Assembly (NCBI GenBank): GCA_006538405.1
Contig: BJKQ01000004.1
Coordinates: 2,046,001-2,110,000, forward strand
Source of the DNA: Hansfordia pulvinata
Lineage: Eukaryota; Ascomycota; Sordariomycetes; Xylariales
DNA length: 64,000 bases
Direction: 5' to 3'
The position numbers and the translations under genes are program-made. The notes beneath the pieces are model-generated. The model searched no databases. It had not been told where the DNA came from and was given only the letters and a program-made list of their open reading frames with translations. Of this stretch, positions 23,942 through 34,466 are shown one piece after another. Positions within the stretch are counted from its first letter, which is position 1. Every line of letters starts with the position of its first letter.

Positions 23942-25736
23942 TCACCACCCCTTGGGCGGCCCGCCCCTCCTCCCGGGCACCCCGTCGTCCGGCCGCAGGT
24001 ACGCCTCCCGCATGCGCGCGACCTGCGCCCGGACCTCGGGCCCCAGCGGCGCGGGGAACACTGGCCGGAGCCAGGGGTCGTTGTTCTTGTTGTTGTTGTT
24101 GTTGCTCTTGGTGTTGCCGGCGCCGCCGTGGACCTCGACCTCGGGTTGTTGGCTGCTCACGCTCACGCTCACCGTGCTGACGCCCGCGGCGGTGCGCAGG
24201 AGGCAGCCGGGCCAGCGGCAGTCGGCGGCGTGGCGCGCCGCGAAGCTGGCGGGGGAGAAGCAGGCGCGCTGGGCGTCGAGGGGGCTTGCGGCGACGGTCT
24301 CGGCCAGAGCCCAGTGCAGCGTGTACAGGGGCTGCTGGTGCTCGTGCTGCGAGGAGGCGGCCACGACGGCGTTGGGGGGCATGGACAAAGACACAGACGA
24401 AGACGACGCCTCGGCGGCGGCGGCGATGGCGGCGGCGGTCGCCAGCAGGAGCAGAGGGGTCTGGCCGCTGTGGCTGTCGACGACGGCCGCGACGAACTCC
24501 TTGGCCGCTTGCAGCGCCTGCAGGCGGCGGCTGACCACGAGCTCTGTTTCCCTTCAAAGTCAGTCTTCTCTCTCTCTCTCTCTCTTGTTGGCCAAAACAT
24601 GATAAGGACAAGGGGAGGGGGGGGGGGGGGGGGGGGTTCCAAAAACTAGGTAGGTACTCACGATACAAGTCGTCTCGGCCGGGCATCTCGGGCAGGAGGA
24701 AGGGCAGGCCGCGGTAGACGAGACGGCCGCGGCCGTCCGACCCGAGCACGGCGGCGCAGTGGTTGAGCAGCAGGGTGACGGTGCCCTGCAGGCCGAGCAT
24801 CCACGCCGTGGCCAGCGCCTCGGCCAGCCGCGGGGCCGTGAGGTGGTCGCCGAACCGCGCCTCGGCGTCCGCCATGTCGCGGTAGCTGTACGAGTGGCCC
24901 AGCCGCCGCCGCTGCTCCTCGCGCGCCGCCTGCCGCTGCTGCCGCTGCCGGGCTCTCTCGCCGCAGTCCGGGTCCTTGCATTCGCCGCAGCAGCCGCTGT
25001 TGTCGTTGTTAATGTTGTGGTGCAGGGTCGTCGCGGCGGCGGAGGCGGAGGCGGAGGCGGAGGCGGAGGCGGAGGCGTCGGTGAGGAGGAGGGCGAAGCC
25101 GAGGCTGCTGGAGCAGGGCTCGCCGTCGTCGACAAAGTAGTCCATCTCGTGGAGGGCGCGGAGCTGGCCGAGCCAGGGGCGCAGGAAGCGCCTCATGTCG
25201 TACTTGTCCAGCACGACCAGGGCGCGCAGCAGCGCGCCCCCGCTCAGCATCGACACGCCGAGCAGGTCCGGCGCCTGGCCGGACTCGCGCCGGGGCTGCA
25301 GCCCGCTCGCCCACATCCACGGCGGGATCCCCAGCGCCGCACTCACCGCCGCGTAGTCTCCGTGCGCCATGTCCAGCACCACGCCGACGCCGCGCGGGTC
25401 GTCCGCCGGCAGCGCCACCACCCACGGGCCGCCCTCCTTCTTCTGTTGTTGTTGTTGTTGCCCGTAGCCCTCGCGAAAGGGCCCGTTGAGCAGGGTGCGG
25501 AAGAACTCGCTCGACCGCGTCAGTGTCCGCGAGCACGCCCGGAACACCTGCACCTGCGGCTCTCCCTTGGGCGTCTTCTGGTTGGAGTCGGTGGTGAGGG
25601 TGGCGGCGGTGGCTGCTGTCTCTGCTTGCTGGTGCTGCTGAACAAACTCCTCTCCCACTTTGAGGTAGACGTCACCAAACGGGTCTTTAACACAGACCTG
25701 GGACTCGTCGATCCCCAGCTCTTCCAGAGTGGCCAT
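23942..25736 (-). CDS. BTB/POZ-domain protein
   Basis: Exons 25736-24662 and 24543-23942, joined across a 118-bp GTGAGT...ACAG intron, give 558 aa with no frame correction. The N-terminal third looks like a fungal BTB/POZ fold: DVYLKVGEEF, then FRACSRTLTRSSEFFRTLL with FREGY, and an ALLRALVVLDKYDMRRFLRPW helix pair. A central DASASASAS repeat is encoded by a short GGCGGA-type microsatellite. A Cys patch (CCGECKDPDCGERA) and long helical C-terminal parts follow. BTB proteins are dimerisation or cullin-3 adaptor modules, but no partner domain is visible. The ATG at 25736 (MATLEELGI) is preferred over 25907 because the extra residues are Gln/His-rich and lie in UTR-like sequence. Its 5' flank is a CpG desert. 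Confidence 0.75.
24617..24636. repeat. Homopolymer G20 in the BTB-gene intron
   Basis: Read as poly-C in the BTB transcript, about 25 nt downstream of the GTGAGT donor. Confidence 0.95.
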
Positions 25737-27280
25737 AATAGGGGGATGGTGGCGGCGGCGACGGGTGGAGTTGATGAGCTCAGTGTGAGGGCACTGTTGC
25801 TGAGATGCCAGGAGTACTAAGGACAAGGAGTGGTTGTGAAAGACTTGTTGTTGCTGGTGGGCTGGGTTGTCTCTACAGCAGTGAGCCTGGTAAGAGTCAG
25901 AAAACAAGAGCAGGGTGATATGGTGGACAGGTCAGATGTGTCTGTTAAATATGGGCAAGGGAAGTCCATTGCCTAAGGCCAAGGCAAGTTCAAGACTGAA
26001 GGGCAGGGCAGCAGTTTTCATCTGTGTCCTGAGCGTGAATGCAAAGTGCACGGCAACCTGGCCAGCCATCAGCGTTTGTGCTGTGGTGGGCTTGTCTGTT
26101 TCCCAGTCAACACAGCAGGACCACAGTGAAGCATTCACTACTCTGGTGGCAGCAGGCTGCAGCACTGCAAAGCTGGCCTGTTTCCATGTTCTGATTCATG
26201 CTTGGTATTCCGTGTGAACTCATTTTTTCAGCATGTCAAGGCCCATCTGGATGAACATGGTGGGAAGGAACAGAGCTTAGCAGACAGTTCCCTCAGGCAG
26301 TAAAGTGATGTCTGGGCTCTTCCTAGAGACTGTTCAGTGTGCAGTGAAGCATTCCCCTGCTTGATAGAAGTCTCACATAGTCTGGAAATTAACAGCCGTG
26401 AGCCTGCCACCTCTTTACTGAGAGTGACTTGCAGGGTGCTGTTCAGGGACACTTCCTGGTAAGCCAGCCTTTGAACTTTAAGGCATTTGGACAAGGTGAG
26501 CCAAGGGCACTGAAATACATGTCAGAGCATCTGTTAAGAGGTGAACACTGTATTAAAACATGGCCAGTTAGGTACCTGAGTACCTTACTTGCTCAACAAG
26601 AAGCCAAGGCTACCACAAGGTGAGCCAATCAGCCCATACTCACACTCACACAATGCTCACTTTGTTAAGGCTGAACCACTAGAACACCACCCAATGAATA
26701 GACTCGACCGGCCCGGAAGTCGGGGCATCGCGTCATATAGCCGAGCTGCCAGTGTACAAGTATAGCCGACACGCACCAGCCCAGTATCCAGCCAGTTGAG
26801 CAGCCTATAGCCTGGTCGCGGGAGCCGGCCGGGCTTTAATCGAGCCCGAGCCGCGCCGCCGCCCCGGCACATCGACCGTCTGCGCCGTCGGGGATTCTCA
26901 GCGCCCGAGCCTCATCGCGGCGGCCGCTGCTGCTGCCGCTGCCGCCGCTACTACTGCTGCTGCCGCCGCTGCGTAACTTGCGAGGCCTCGGGGTTGGACC
27001 ACGCCTCTCTGCCGCACATTCATCAACCAGACCCCGCGACCAGCCTCGCAGCGGGCATATGCCGTTCTATAAAGAGCCCACGGGCGCCGCGCAGCCCGTG
27101 CGGTGAGTCGGGGACCATGCGAGCAAGCAAGCAAGCAAGAACCCATCGAGCAAACAGGCACGCCCCTTGAATCGTTTCCACCAGCTGGGTTGATCATTTC
27201 CCGTTCATATCATACATCATTCTACCCTATACACCCACACCCACTCCTCTCTCACCACCACCACCACCACCGCCACCGCC
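25737..27280. other. Divergent intergenic region containing a CpG desert
   Basis: Lies between the BTB gene (-) and the FAD monooxygenase (+). From about 25785 to 26700 only about five CpG dinucleotides occur and TG/CA are abundant. From 26700 normal CpG-rich sequence resumes, with a CTG/GCC-rich patch near 26920-26970. Confidence 0.7.
27068..27074 (+). promoter_or_regulatory. TATA box of the FAD monooxygenase
   Basis: TATAAAG about 210 bp upstream of ATG 27281, in the expected orientation. Confidence 0.45.
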
Positions 27281-29194
27281 ATGTCGCAGGTCATCCACAC
27301 GGGCGTCGTCGTCGTGGGCGGCAGCGTCGTGGGCCTTTCGGCGGCGCTGTTCCTGGCCGCGCGCGGCGTGCCCTTCGTCCTGGCCGAGCGGCACGCGGGC
27401 AGCGCGCCGCACCCGCGCGCCATCGGCTGGACCCGGCGCAACCCTCGAGGCCTTCCGCTCAGCCGGGCTCGAGCTACCCCCGCCGTCGTCGTCGGAGGGA
27501 AAGGGGGAGGAAGGCCGCAGAGGAGGACGGCGAGGACGCTGGACGGCGAGTGGACCGAAGGCACGGCTTGGGAGGCGGCGGCGGCCGGGCAGCAGAAAAA
27601 AAAAGGAGGCGGGGAGGAGGACGAAGAAGATGAAGAAGAAGGGGCGAGGCGGAAGAGAGGAGGAAGCAGCGCCGACTCGCCCGTCGCCGACAGCGCGCTG
27701 GCCCAGGATAAGCTGGAGCCGCTGATCCGCGAGCGCGTGCGCGAGCTCGGCGGCGACCTGCGGCTGGGCTGGACCGTCGAGTCGTGGGAGCAGGGCGACG
27801 AGGGCGTCTGCGTCGTCGCCTCGGCCACCGCCACCACCGCGGATATGAGCGACGACAGAGACGGCAAGCGGCAGCAGCAGCAGCAGCAGCAGCAGAGGGA
27901 GGAGGAGACGGAGAAGCTGCAGATCCACGCGCAGTACCTGGTCGCGTGCGACGGGGCGCGCAGCCCGGTGAGCGAGGCGCTGGGCATCCCGCGGGCCGGC
28001 GCGGGCCACCTGCGCACGCTGCACAGCGTCATGTTCCGGTGCGCGGCCGCCGAGCCCCACGCCCGCCGCGGCGTGCACCAGTGGAACATCCGCGGCGGGG
28101 ACCTCGAGGCGTTCCTGGTGACGTACGGCGACGGGCGGTGGGCGCTGATGGTTGACGAGGAGGAGGAGGAGGAGGAGGAGGAGGAGGAGGAGGAGGGTGG
28201 CAGCTCGGGCTCGGTGGAGGAGCAGATGCGCACCCCGGCGTCGCAGAAGGCGCTCATCCGCAAGGCCCTGTTCAGCAGCAGTAGCAGCAGCAGTGACGAG
28301 AACGACGACGACGCCGACATCGAGATCATCGCTCGCGGGCGGTGGGAGCTGCAGGGCCTGGTGGCGGCGCGCTTCTCGTCGGGGCGCGTCTTCCTGGCCG
28401 GCGACGCGGCGCACGCGCTGCCGCCCAACCGCGGGGGCTACGGCGCCAACACGGGCGTCGCCGACGCGTACAAACCTGGCCTGGAAGCTGGCCGCCGTCC
28501 TGTCCTCCGAGTCGAGGCCCTCGCTGCTGAGCGACACGTACGACGCCGAGCGGCCGCCCCGTCGCCCTCGCGCGCCACGACCAGATCTTCGCCCGCGGCG
28601 ACTACCGCGCCCACGTCGCGGCCTCGGCCCTGGGGCGGGCGCGGGCGCGTGCCCGACGGCCTGCCGGCCCCTGCCGACGACGACGCCATGGAGCTCGGGG
28701 CGCTGCACCGCTCCAGCGCCGTGCTGTTCGGGGAGGGCGGCTGCGGCGGCGGCGGCGGCGATGGCGGTGACGATGGCGGTGAGATGCTGCCTCACGTGCA
28801 GACGCCTCGCCAGTGGGCCGGGCAGCCCGGCACGCGCGCGCCGCACGTCGAGCTGCTCCGCCGCTCCGTCTCCGGCTCCGGCTCCGGCTCCGAGGGCCTG
28901 TCGTCGCTCGACCTGTTCGGCCGCGGGTGGGTGGTCGTGTCGGGCAGCGAGGCCTGGCGCTGCTCGCCGCCGTGCGGGTTTGTGCTGGTCGGCGACGGCG
29001 ACGGCGACGGCAACGGCGACGGCGACGTGCGCGAGGTCCACGCGGGCGAGTTCGCCGAGGCGTTCGGCCTGGGCCCCACGGGCGCCGCGCTCGTCAGGCC
29101 CGACGGCATCATCGCGGCGCGATGGCGCGCGGCGCCTGCGGATGCCGCGGGGGCGCTGGAGAGGGCGCTGAGGGCGGTGTCGCACGCGGTCTGA
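27281..29194 (+). pseudogene. FAD-dependent aromatic monooxygenase, frame-scrambled
   Basis: The start frame is open for 637 codons, but family-specific segments fall in other frames. Recognisable parts: dinucleotide-binding GGSVVGLSAALFLAARGV (residues ~13-30), the YLVACDGARSPVSEALG motif, the RVFLAGDAAHALPPNRGGYGAN flavin motif and a thioredoxin-like end (RPDGIIAARWR). After GWTRR the expected TLEAFRSAGL is one frame over (extra base near 27440), returning near 27500. After GVADAY the expected NLAWKLAAVL is shifted by an extra A at 28472, then ARHDQIFARGDYRAHV by an extra base near 28556, returning near 28630. Poly-Glu and poly-Gln runs interrupt the middle. The family hydroxylates aromatic substrates with NADPH and FAD. 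As written, the FAD-domain helix after the GD motif is not made, so activity is doubtful. Confidence 0.8.
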
Positions 29195-29860
29195 GAAGGG
29201 GGTTTGGGGCCTTGGGGTTGTGATGACGACGGTTGATCGTTTTTTGGAAGGGGTAGATAGATGGCAAGTCGATGAGTCTTGGGGTAATGAACATGTCGTT
29301 TCTACCGGTGTTTGTATGGCTTTGGTTTCGGGCCCGTAACCTCGAACGCCAGTGTCTTTAAGGCGGTACAATGAACTGATGATGGTACATCATCATCTCA
29401 TCTCGTTGGTAGGTAACTACATGTAGAATGTACCTGGCAGACAAACGGGACGCAAACACCAATGAGGCCATCTCAAGTTGAACGGGGCTGCCCTTGGCGA
29501 ACGGCTCCCATTCCCCTGAAGAGCAGCAATCGACGTACCCGCGCGCATCTGTTTGGACCCAAAGACGTTCACGCCGACTATCGCAAACAAACAAGACAAT
29601 ACATACCCGGCGTCGTGGAAGATTTAACGCGAATTTGCGCTCTTCGGGGGCGCATGAAACGGGGGTGAACAAACGCCTGGCAGTACGGAAGGGGTCAACA
29701 TTCAGGAGATCCAGGAGGGGTACCACTGGGGAAGATGGGCGTGCCATGCCCCTATCTCCAAAGCGAAGCCTCTCTCTCCTTGGCTCGTACGCGTAGACTT
29801 GTAAGCGCTGATTAGATTTGAATACATCCATATATCTACATTAAGTAATTTCCCCAGCTG
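29195..29860. other. Intergenic, no gene seen
   Basis: Downstream of the monooxygenase. A short ATGATG/CATCATC palindromic patch lies near 29380-29400. Nothing else supported. Confidence 0.5.
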
Positions 29861-30358
29861 ATGGCGATGTGGATAATCACTCTGGGAGCCATACCTGGTG
29901 CGGTGATGGCTATCATTGCCCGAGACAGCTTGTACTGGATGTTATGGTCCCCTCCTTCTCACGTGCGTACGTATAACACGAGGGCAGACAAGATACTATA
30001 CCACGATCCTCACGGTACGGAGTATATGCTCACACTCCGCAAGACACGTAAAGAACCCGACATCGTTAATCACATTAATTACATCACCTTAAAAGTTAAA
30101 GATCCACACATAATAGCCGTGGACATTAAGCAAGGTGTTATATTATTAGCGGAGCAGAACGAAAAGATGGAGGAGAAGTAAAGCGAGATCGAGAGGCTTA
30201 AAGCGGCGAAATCGGAGCTTAACACACAGCTCACGAACATGGCTGAGCATGAGCGAGACCGTGAATCACAGGCGGCTACCGCCGAGGCGGGCCATCAACA
30301 GACCATTGCCGACCAGGCCCAACAAGTCCGCGCTCTTCACGAGATATTAACGAACTAG
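29861..30358 (+). pseudogene. AT-rich ORF with coiled coil, interrupted by in-frame TAA
   Basis: From ATG 29861 an ORF of 106 codons ends at TAA 30179-30181. The same frame then continues without break for 58 more codons (SEIERLKAAKSELNTQL...QQVRALHEILTN) to TAG 30356-30358. The part after the stop is a heptad-type coiled coil that directly continues the EQNEKMEEK segment before it, so the TAA looks like a nonsense mutation. A CAA-to-TAA change would fit repeat-induced point mutation at CpA. Codon use (TTA, ATA, AAA) differs strongly from the surrounding GC-rich genes, suggesting a transposon or foreign origin. Family not recognised. Confidence 0.55.
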
Positions 30359-33145
30359 GTAAGGTAGGTATGCGCTGATGTGCCCGACCTGTCACTCGGG
30401 GGTCCCACAGGCAGAAGCTTCGCTTTTGCGCTTGACCTTCTGCCCCCCCTCCTTCCTCTTTGATGCTGCATTGGATGCTGCTGGTCAAATAGTTGCTCTT
30501 GAGCCGGGGTTCGGACCTGTGGCCAATGTTCACCATGTGCGTCGAAGAAGGCAATTTCAAGCTTTTAATATCAAGGCTTTCAACGGCATTCAGGGCGAGG
30601 GCACTGCTAATGACATTTACGAGGCCGTCCAAGTCGATCAAAAAACAGGAGACGACAGCGTCGTTAAGCCAATCGAGGCTGAGGAGGAGCTTGGTAAGAT
30701 ACCCAGTTTCGATGGATAGAGAGAATATGTCAGGTTTGGTTCCTAACAGCGCTAGGGACATGTATCGTTGGTGTTTCCACCATCCATGCCGCAGAGATCT
30801 TGTTGGTATGTGCCGTAGCTGCGCTGAGCCTTTGTGAAGAGGAAATTGCCGTCAAGGATACCTTAAGTACAGAAACGGGTCATTGGATGACGTGTCCTTG
30901 TCCTCATCGTCCAGTCGGTCCTACAGGACAAGGCAGCCTGCGCCGTAACCTGACGCATCGGAGCACACGTCCATAGGCTGAGGTTGTGTGCCTGGTGGCC
31001 GTTCGATTCTGCCGCTTCTGTCACTCTCTGCTTCAGCCGCATGAGTGACAACGCTCCGGCAGCAGACCGCGCAAGTGACATATCAGGCACCGCCAGTGTC
31101 ACATCATTGAACTGTTTGGGCCGTTTGCCGCGCGAAGATGGACGCTGATGCGGTCAACCGCTGTCCGTAACGAAATCGGTGCCTCGAGGTACAAACACCC
31201 AACGTCTTGCAAACACCACGAAACGGTTCGGGAAGAGGACGGCAAGCGCTCCCGTCGTAGACATCTCCAGCCTACCAGGTACAGGTAAGGTACCTACCAA
31301 GGTATCAACCGTCTTCTGCCCCTCGGTCCCTCGATCCCTCGTGTCTGTGCCCCACCCGCACCGCATCTCATCACGTCACTTGGCAGGCAAAGCAAACAGG
31401 CAGAGCGGCATTAGACCCGACACGGATGACTGAGTGTTTGCCGCATCAAACCATGGTAGGACCAAAAGGGCGGACGACAGCAATACGACATCCGACATGG
31501 CACTGCCCGAAATCGCGAGACGCGGGTCACTCTTCAGGATACCTTGCCTTACCTTAGGTTCCGTTACGGTAACATACCTTAGCTACCGTAACATGCCTTT
31601 TCAGTCTACCAATGAGTCACCGGATCCAAGACCGAGCCTGGATGTGAGCTGTTGGCTCACAGCTGTTGCAAACGCGGTTGAAGCCACTTTCCGACACTTC
31701 AACACATATAAAGCGGTCAGCCCCGACCTCTGAACAGCTCTGCCGTGTCCTCCCCTTCTGATTTCCATTACCCCCCTATATACGCCTGGTCTGCTTCCAT
31801 GACCCTCCTGGACCTTTCCGGCTCCAGTGGCGAGTCCGCAGGCCTCCCCATCCTCGTCCCAGCCTCGTCTCTTGGCCTGCCTGGACTTGCCTGGACTTGC
31901 CTGGACTTGCCTGGACTTGCCTGGACTTGCCTGCCTGGACTTGCCTGCCTTCTCCCAGCTCCGTACCCAACTTCAGGTAGGTTCATGACTTTGATCATAG
32001 CCTTGGTCATGATCATCATCATCACTCCTACCCTCCGGGTATGAAGCTAACCCATCTAGTGATAGTAGCAGCATCTCTCTCCTCTGCTAGCATCACCAGC
32101 CTTCGCACGGCTCGATCAACTTTGCCACACACATCCGTACCCCCATCCTCGTCTCAGCCTCGTCTCTTGTTATCGGGAGTGCCACACTTCTCTCGCCTTA
32201 TATGCTCAAGAGCTGGATGAGCTGGCGAACATGTAGCCCCGGGCACCTGGAGAACAGCGGCTCAACCCACCGCGGCCTACTCTTTGCATGTCTGTACCTA
32301 TATATACCCTGCCAGCAGTCTGGATCAGCCTTCGATGTGTGTGTCCGCCGGCGCTCTGGAACACATCGAAGCCGTCGCCGAGTGGGAAGACCAAGAGCAC
32401 TTTCCTGCCTGGCCTCCGGCAACCACTGACGTCCCCTCGCGTCCCCCCCACGCCAGAAGAGGCGACAGCGGCAGCCAACCGATCGCGAGTCCCACGAACA
32501 GCGGCAACATGCGGCAGACCTTTCTCCCGCTGTCTGCGAAGCCGGCTTCTCCGGAGGGACGTCCATCATATACTGGTACGTGCGGCGACCCGTTTCTGCA
32601 CCGCGACCCGGTCGACATGCTTCTGAGACTCTGCGAAGACTTTGTGCCGGGTAAGATATAGCAAGACGTCCAATGCCGCCCGGGGCCCGCCTCGAACGTC
32701 ACGGCCGGCCCGCGCACCCAGACGTGCGCAATCGGCGCCTCCCCTCCTCAGACTCAACGGCAGGAGTCACGCTCCGCGTCGTCGTCTCCCGCCAGTCGAA
32801 GCCGAACGTCGACAAGATGTGGCGTCGGGACGCAGTCGCCCGCAGGCGCAAGTGTCCGGGCCTTACCAGAGTCTCGCTCTCTCTCTTTCTCTCTTTTTCC
32901 ACCTCATATATATCCAGTCTCAACACCACCCCCAAACTGGCCCTCCGACAACGACGTATATAGGTAGGTGGACCAGGGAGGACATCCCTCTCCCCAAATC
33001 TCCCACACACTTCCTCTCAAGCACGCCAACAGAAAGCAGACATCAACTGCAAGACGCCGAATCCCAAGTGGATTCAACACTACTCATCCAAACCAACATC
33101 ACGATAACCGAGCGCCGAAACCCAAGTGGTTTCACGACAGCGATA
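30359..33145. other. Gene-poor region with minisatellite
   Basis: No gene with convincing structure. Unspliced open frames on both strands (for example 30276-30761 minus) have no safe assignment. Contains a 10-bp tandem repeat at 31881-31944. The end of the interval is the 5' flank of the 33.1-kb gene. Confidence 0.5.
31881..31944. repeat. 10-bp minisatellite (CTGGACTTGC)
   Basis: Five perfect head-to-tail copies at 31881-31930, then CTGC and a sixth copy at 31935-31944. Non-coding. Confidence 0.95.
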
Positions 33146-34122
33146 ATGTCCGACAACCACCACGGCCAGATGAGGATCACGGTACGCATTAACATCCCAA
33201 GCAAATTCGACAGCATACTAACGTGACATGCCAGGACCTGACGGAGGAGGACCCCGTGCCCCTTTTCACCCCTGGCAACCGCCCCACTGCCAATGAGTGT
33301 ATACAGACACTCGTTGCTTGCGAGGGTTGCCGGAAGGGAATGAAAAGGAACGCAGACAAGCGTTCCGATGCGGCCATTAACAATGGCCGCAACGGAGTTG
33401 TTGTCTGCGACCATGCGCTCCACCTAGACATTGACCCTGACACCTGCACACGGTGCGCTTTTCGGGGCATTCCTTGCCGCCCTGCCGGCCTCCCGAGCCA
33501 CTATGTGGCAGAATTTGTTTACCAGGAGGCATACGAGGCCTACCACGCGCTCGACAACCCCACCCCACAAGTAAGCAATGCCCCTCATCACCATGCGACG
33601 ACCCCCACTAACGGTACACAGGACGCCACCAAGTTGCTCATCATACTCGAGACGATCAAGAAAGTCAACCACCAAAAAAGGACGACCGGTGCCGAAAGGC
33701 CAAACAAGCCGCTGCCACGCGTCAAATTAGACCTCACCAACAGGATCGCCGACGTGGCGCTCTACAAGGACAACTTCGGAGAGCCTCCCCTTCCGGCTTC
33801 CGTGAGGAACGAGATAAAACGACCAGAGCGACAGCTCCTCGAAGATCAAGATGGGGCACGACGAGCAGGAGTAATAAAGTGGCCAAGTCTTCTCCGGCTC
33901 CCGCTCCGGGCAGGACCACCAAGCAGTACAAGGACAGCTCGCAGGACCGGAGCGACCGAGCAGCGCATATCGCAAACTACCTACACGAACCAAGGCTTTA
34001 GACGCCCGCAGCGCTCTGTACAGGATCGCAAAGCGTTCTACGCCATGGCGCGAACCCCCCTTTCGCGGTTTTCCTGCAAAACGTTTCAACAGTTCACGAC
34101 ACACCTCCATCCCCACACCTAA
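33146..34122 (+). CDS. Small Cys-rich protein with divergent Zn-cluster-like motif
   Basis: Three exons: 33146-33181, 33235-33570 and 33622-34122. The introns are 53 and 51 bp, both with a CTAAC branch point close to CAG, giving 290 aa. The second intron is a multiple of three and open, so retention would only insert 17 residues. The N-terminal half has spaced cysteines: CEGC near residue 34, a later VCDH, then CTRCAFRGIPC, recalling a Zn2Cys6 layout with an expanded loop. The C-terminal half is basic (Arg/Lys/Thr-rich). It could be a DNA-binding protein, but the spacing does not fit the canonical motif and I do not recognise a family. It sits at the edge of the gene-poor island. No frame defect. 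Confidence 0.6.
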
Positions 34123-34466
34123 TCACCGTCATGTAAGAAGTGAAGCGGAAAAGGGAGAATACCGCTCCCGAGATCCATTGAGCCTGGTGGTTACGCAAAA
34201 TGCATCCATGTATGTACATCGATCTGGTTCTTATGTACAAGTTTTTACACGTGCGGGTATCATTATAGAGTTGGAAGGAAGAAAATGCAAGAAAAAACCA
34301 TAAAACAGAAGATGAAAGCTGGAAAGGGAGAGAACTCATCATCGCTTCTGATGTTTTTTCTTTTTTCCCCTTTCTTCCCTCTCCAGAATCACCAGTGTCC
34401 CCCACGGGACACCACATCTCACATCTCAAGATGCCCGGCGCTCGATTTTGTTCTTTTCACCGCACG
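34123..34466. other. Convergent 3' intergenic gap
   Basis: Holds the 3' UTRs of two convergent genes. No other feature seen. Confidence 0.5.

Noticed and set aside
25785..26700. Classical RIP as the cause of the CpG desert
   Set aside because: TA is not especially enriched and CA/TG remain abundant, the opposite of the CpA-to-TpA RIP pattern.
27227..29371. 714-codon minus-strand ORF opposite the FAD monooxygenase
   Set aside because: Low-complexity antisense reading; the plus strand carries the family motifs.
30276..30761. 161-codon minus ORF, considered as a decayed retrotransposon protease
   Set aside because: A vague resemblance of FLIDLDGLVNVISS to an aspartic-protease site is not enough; the DSG core is absent and the plus strand is equally open.
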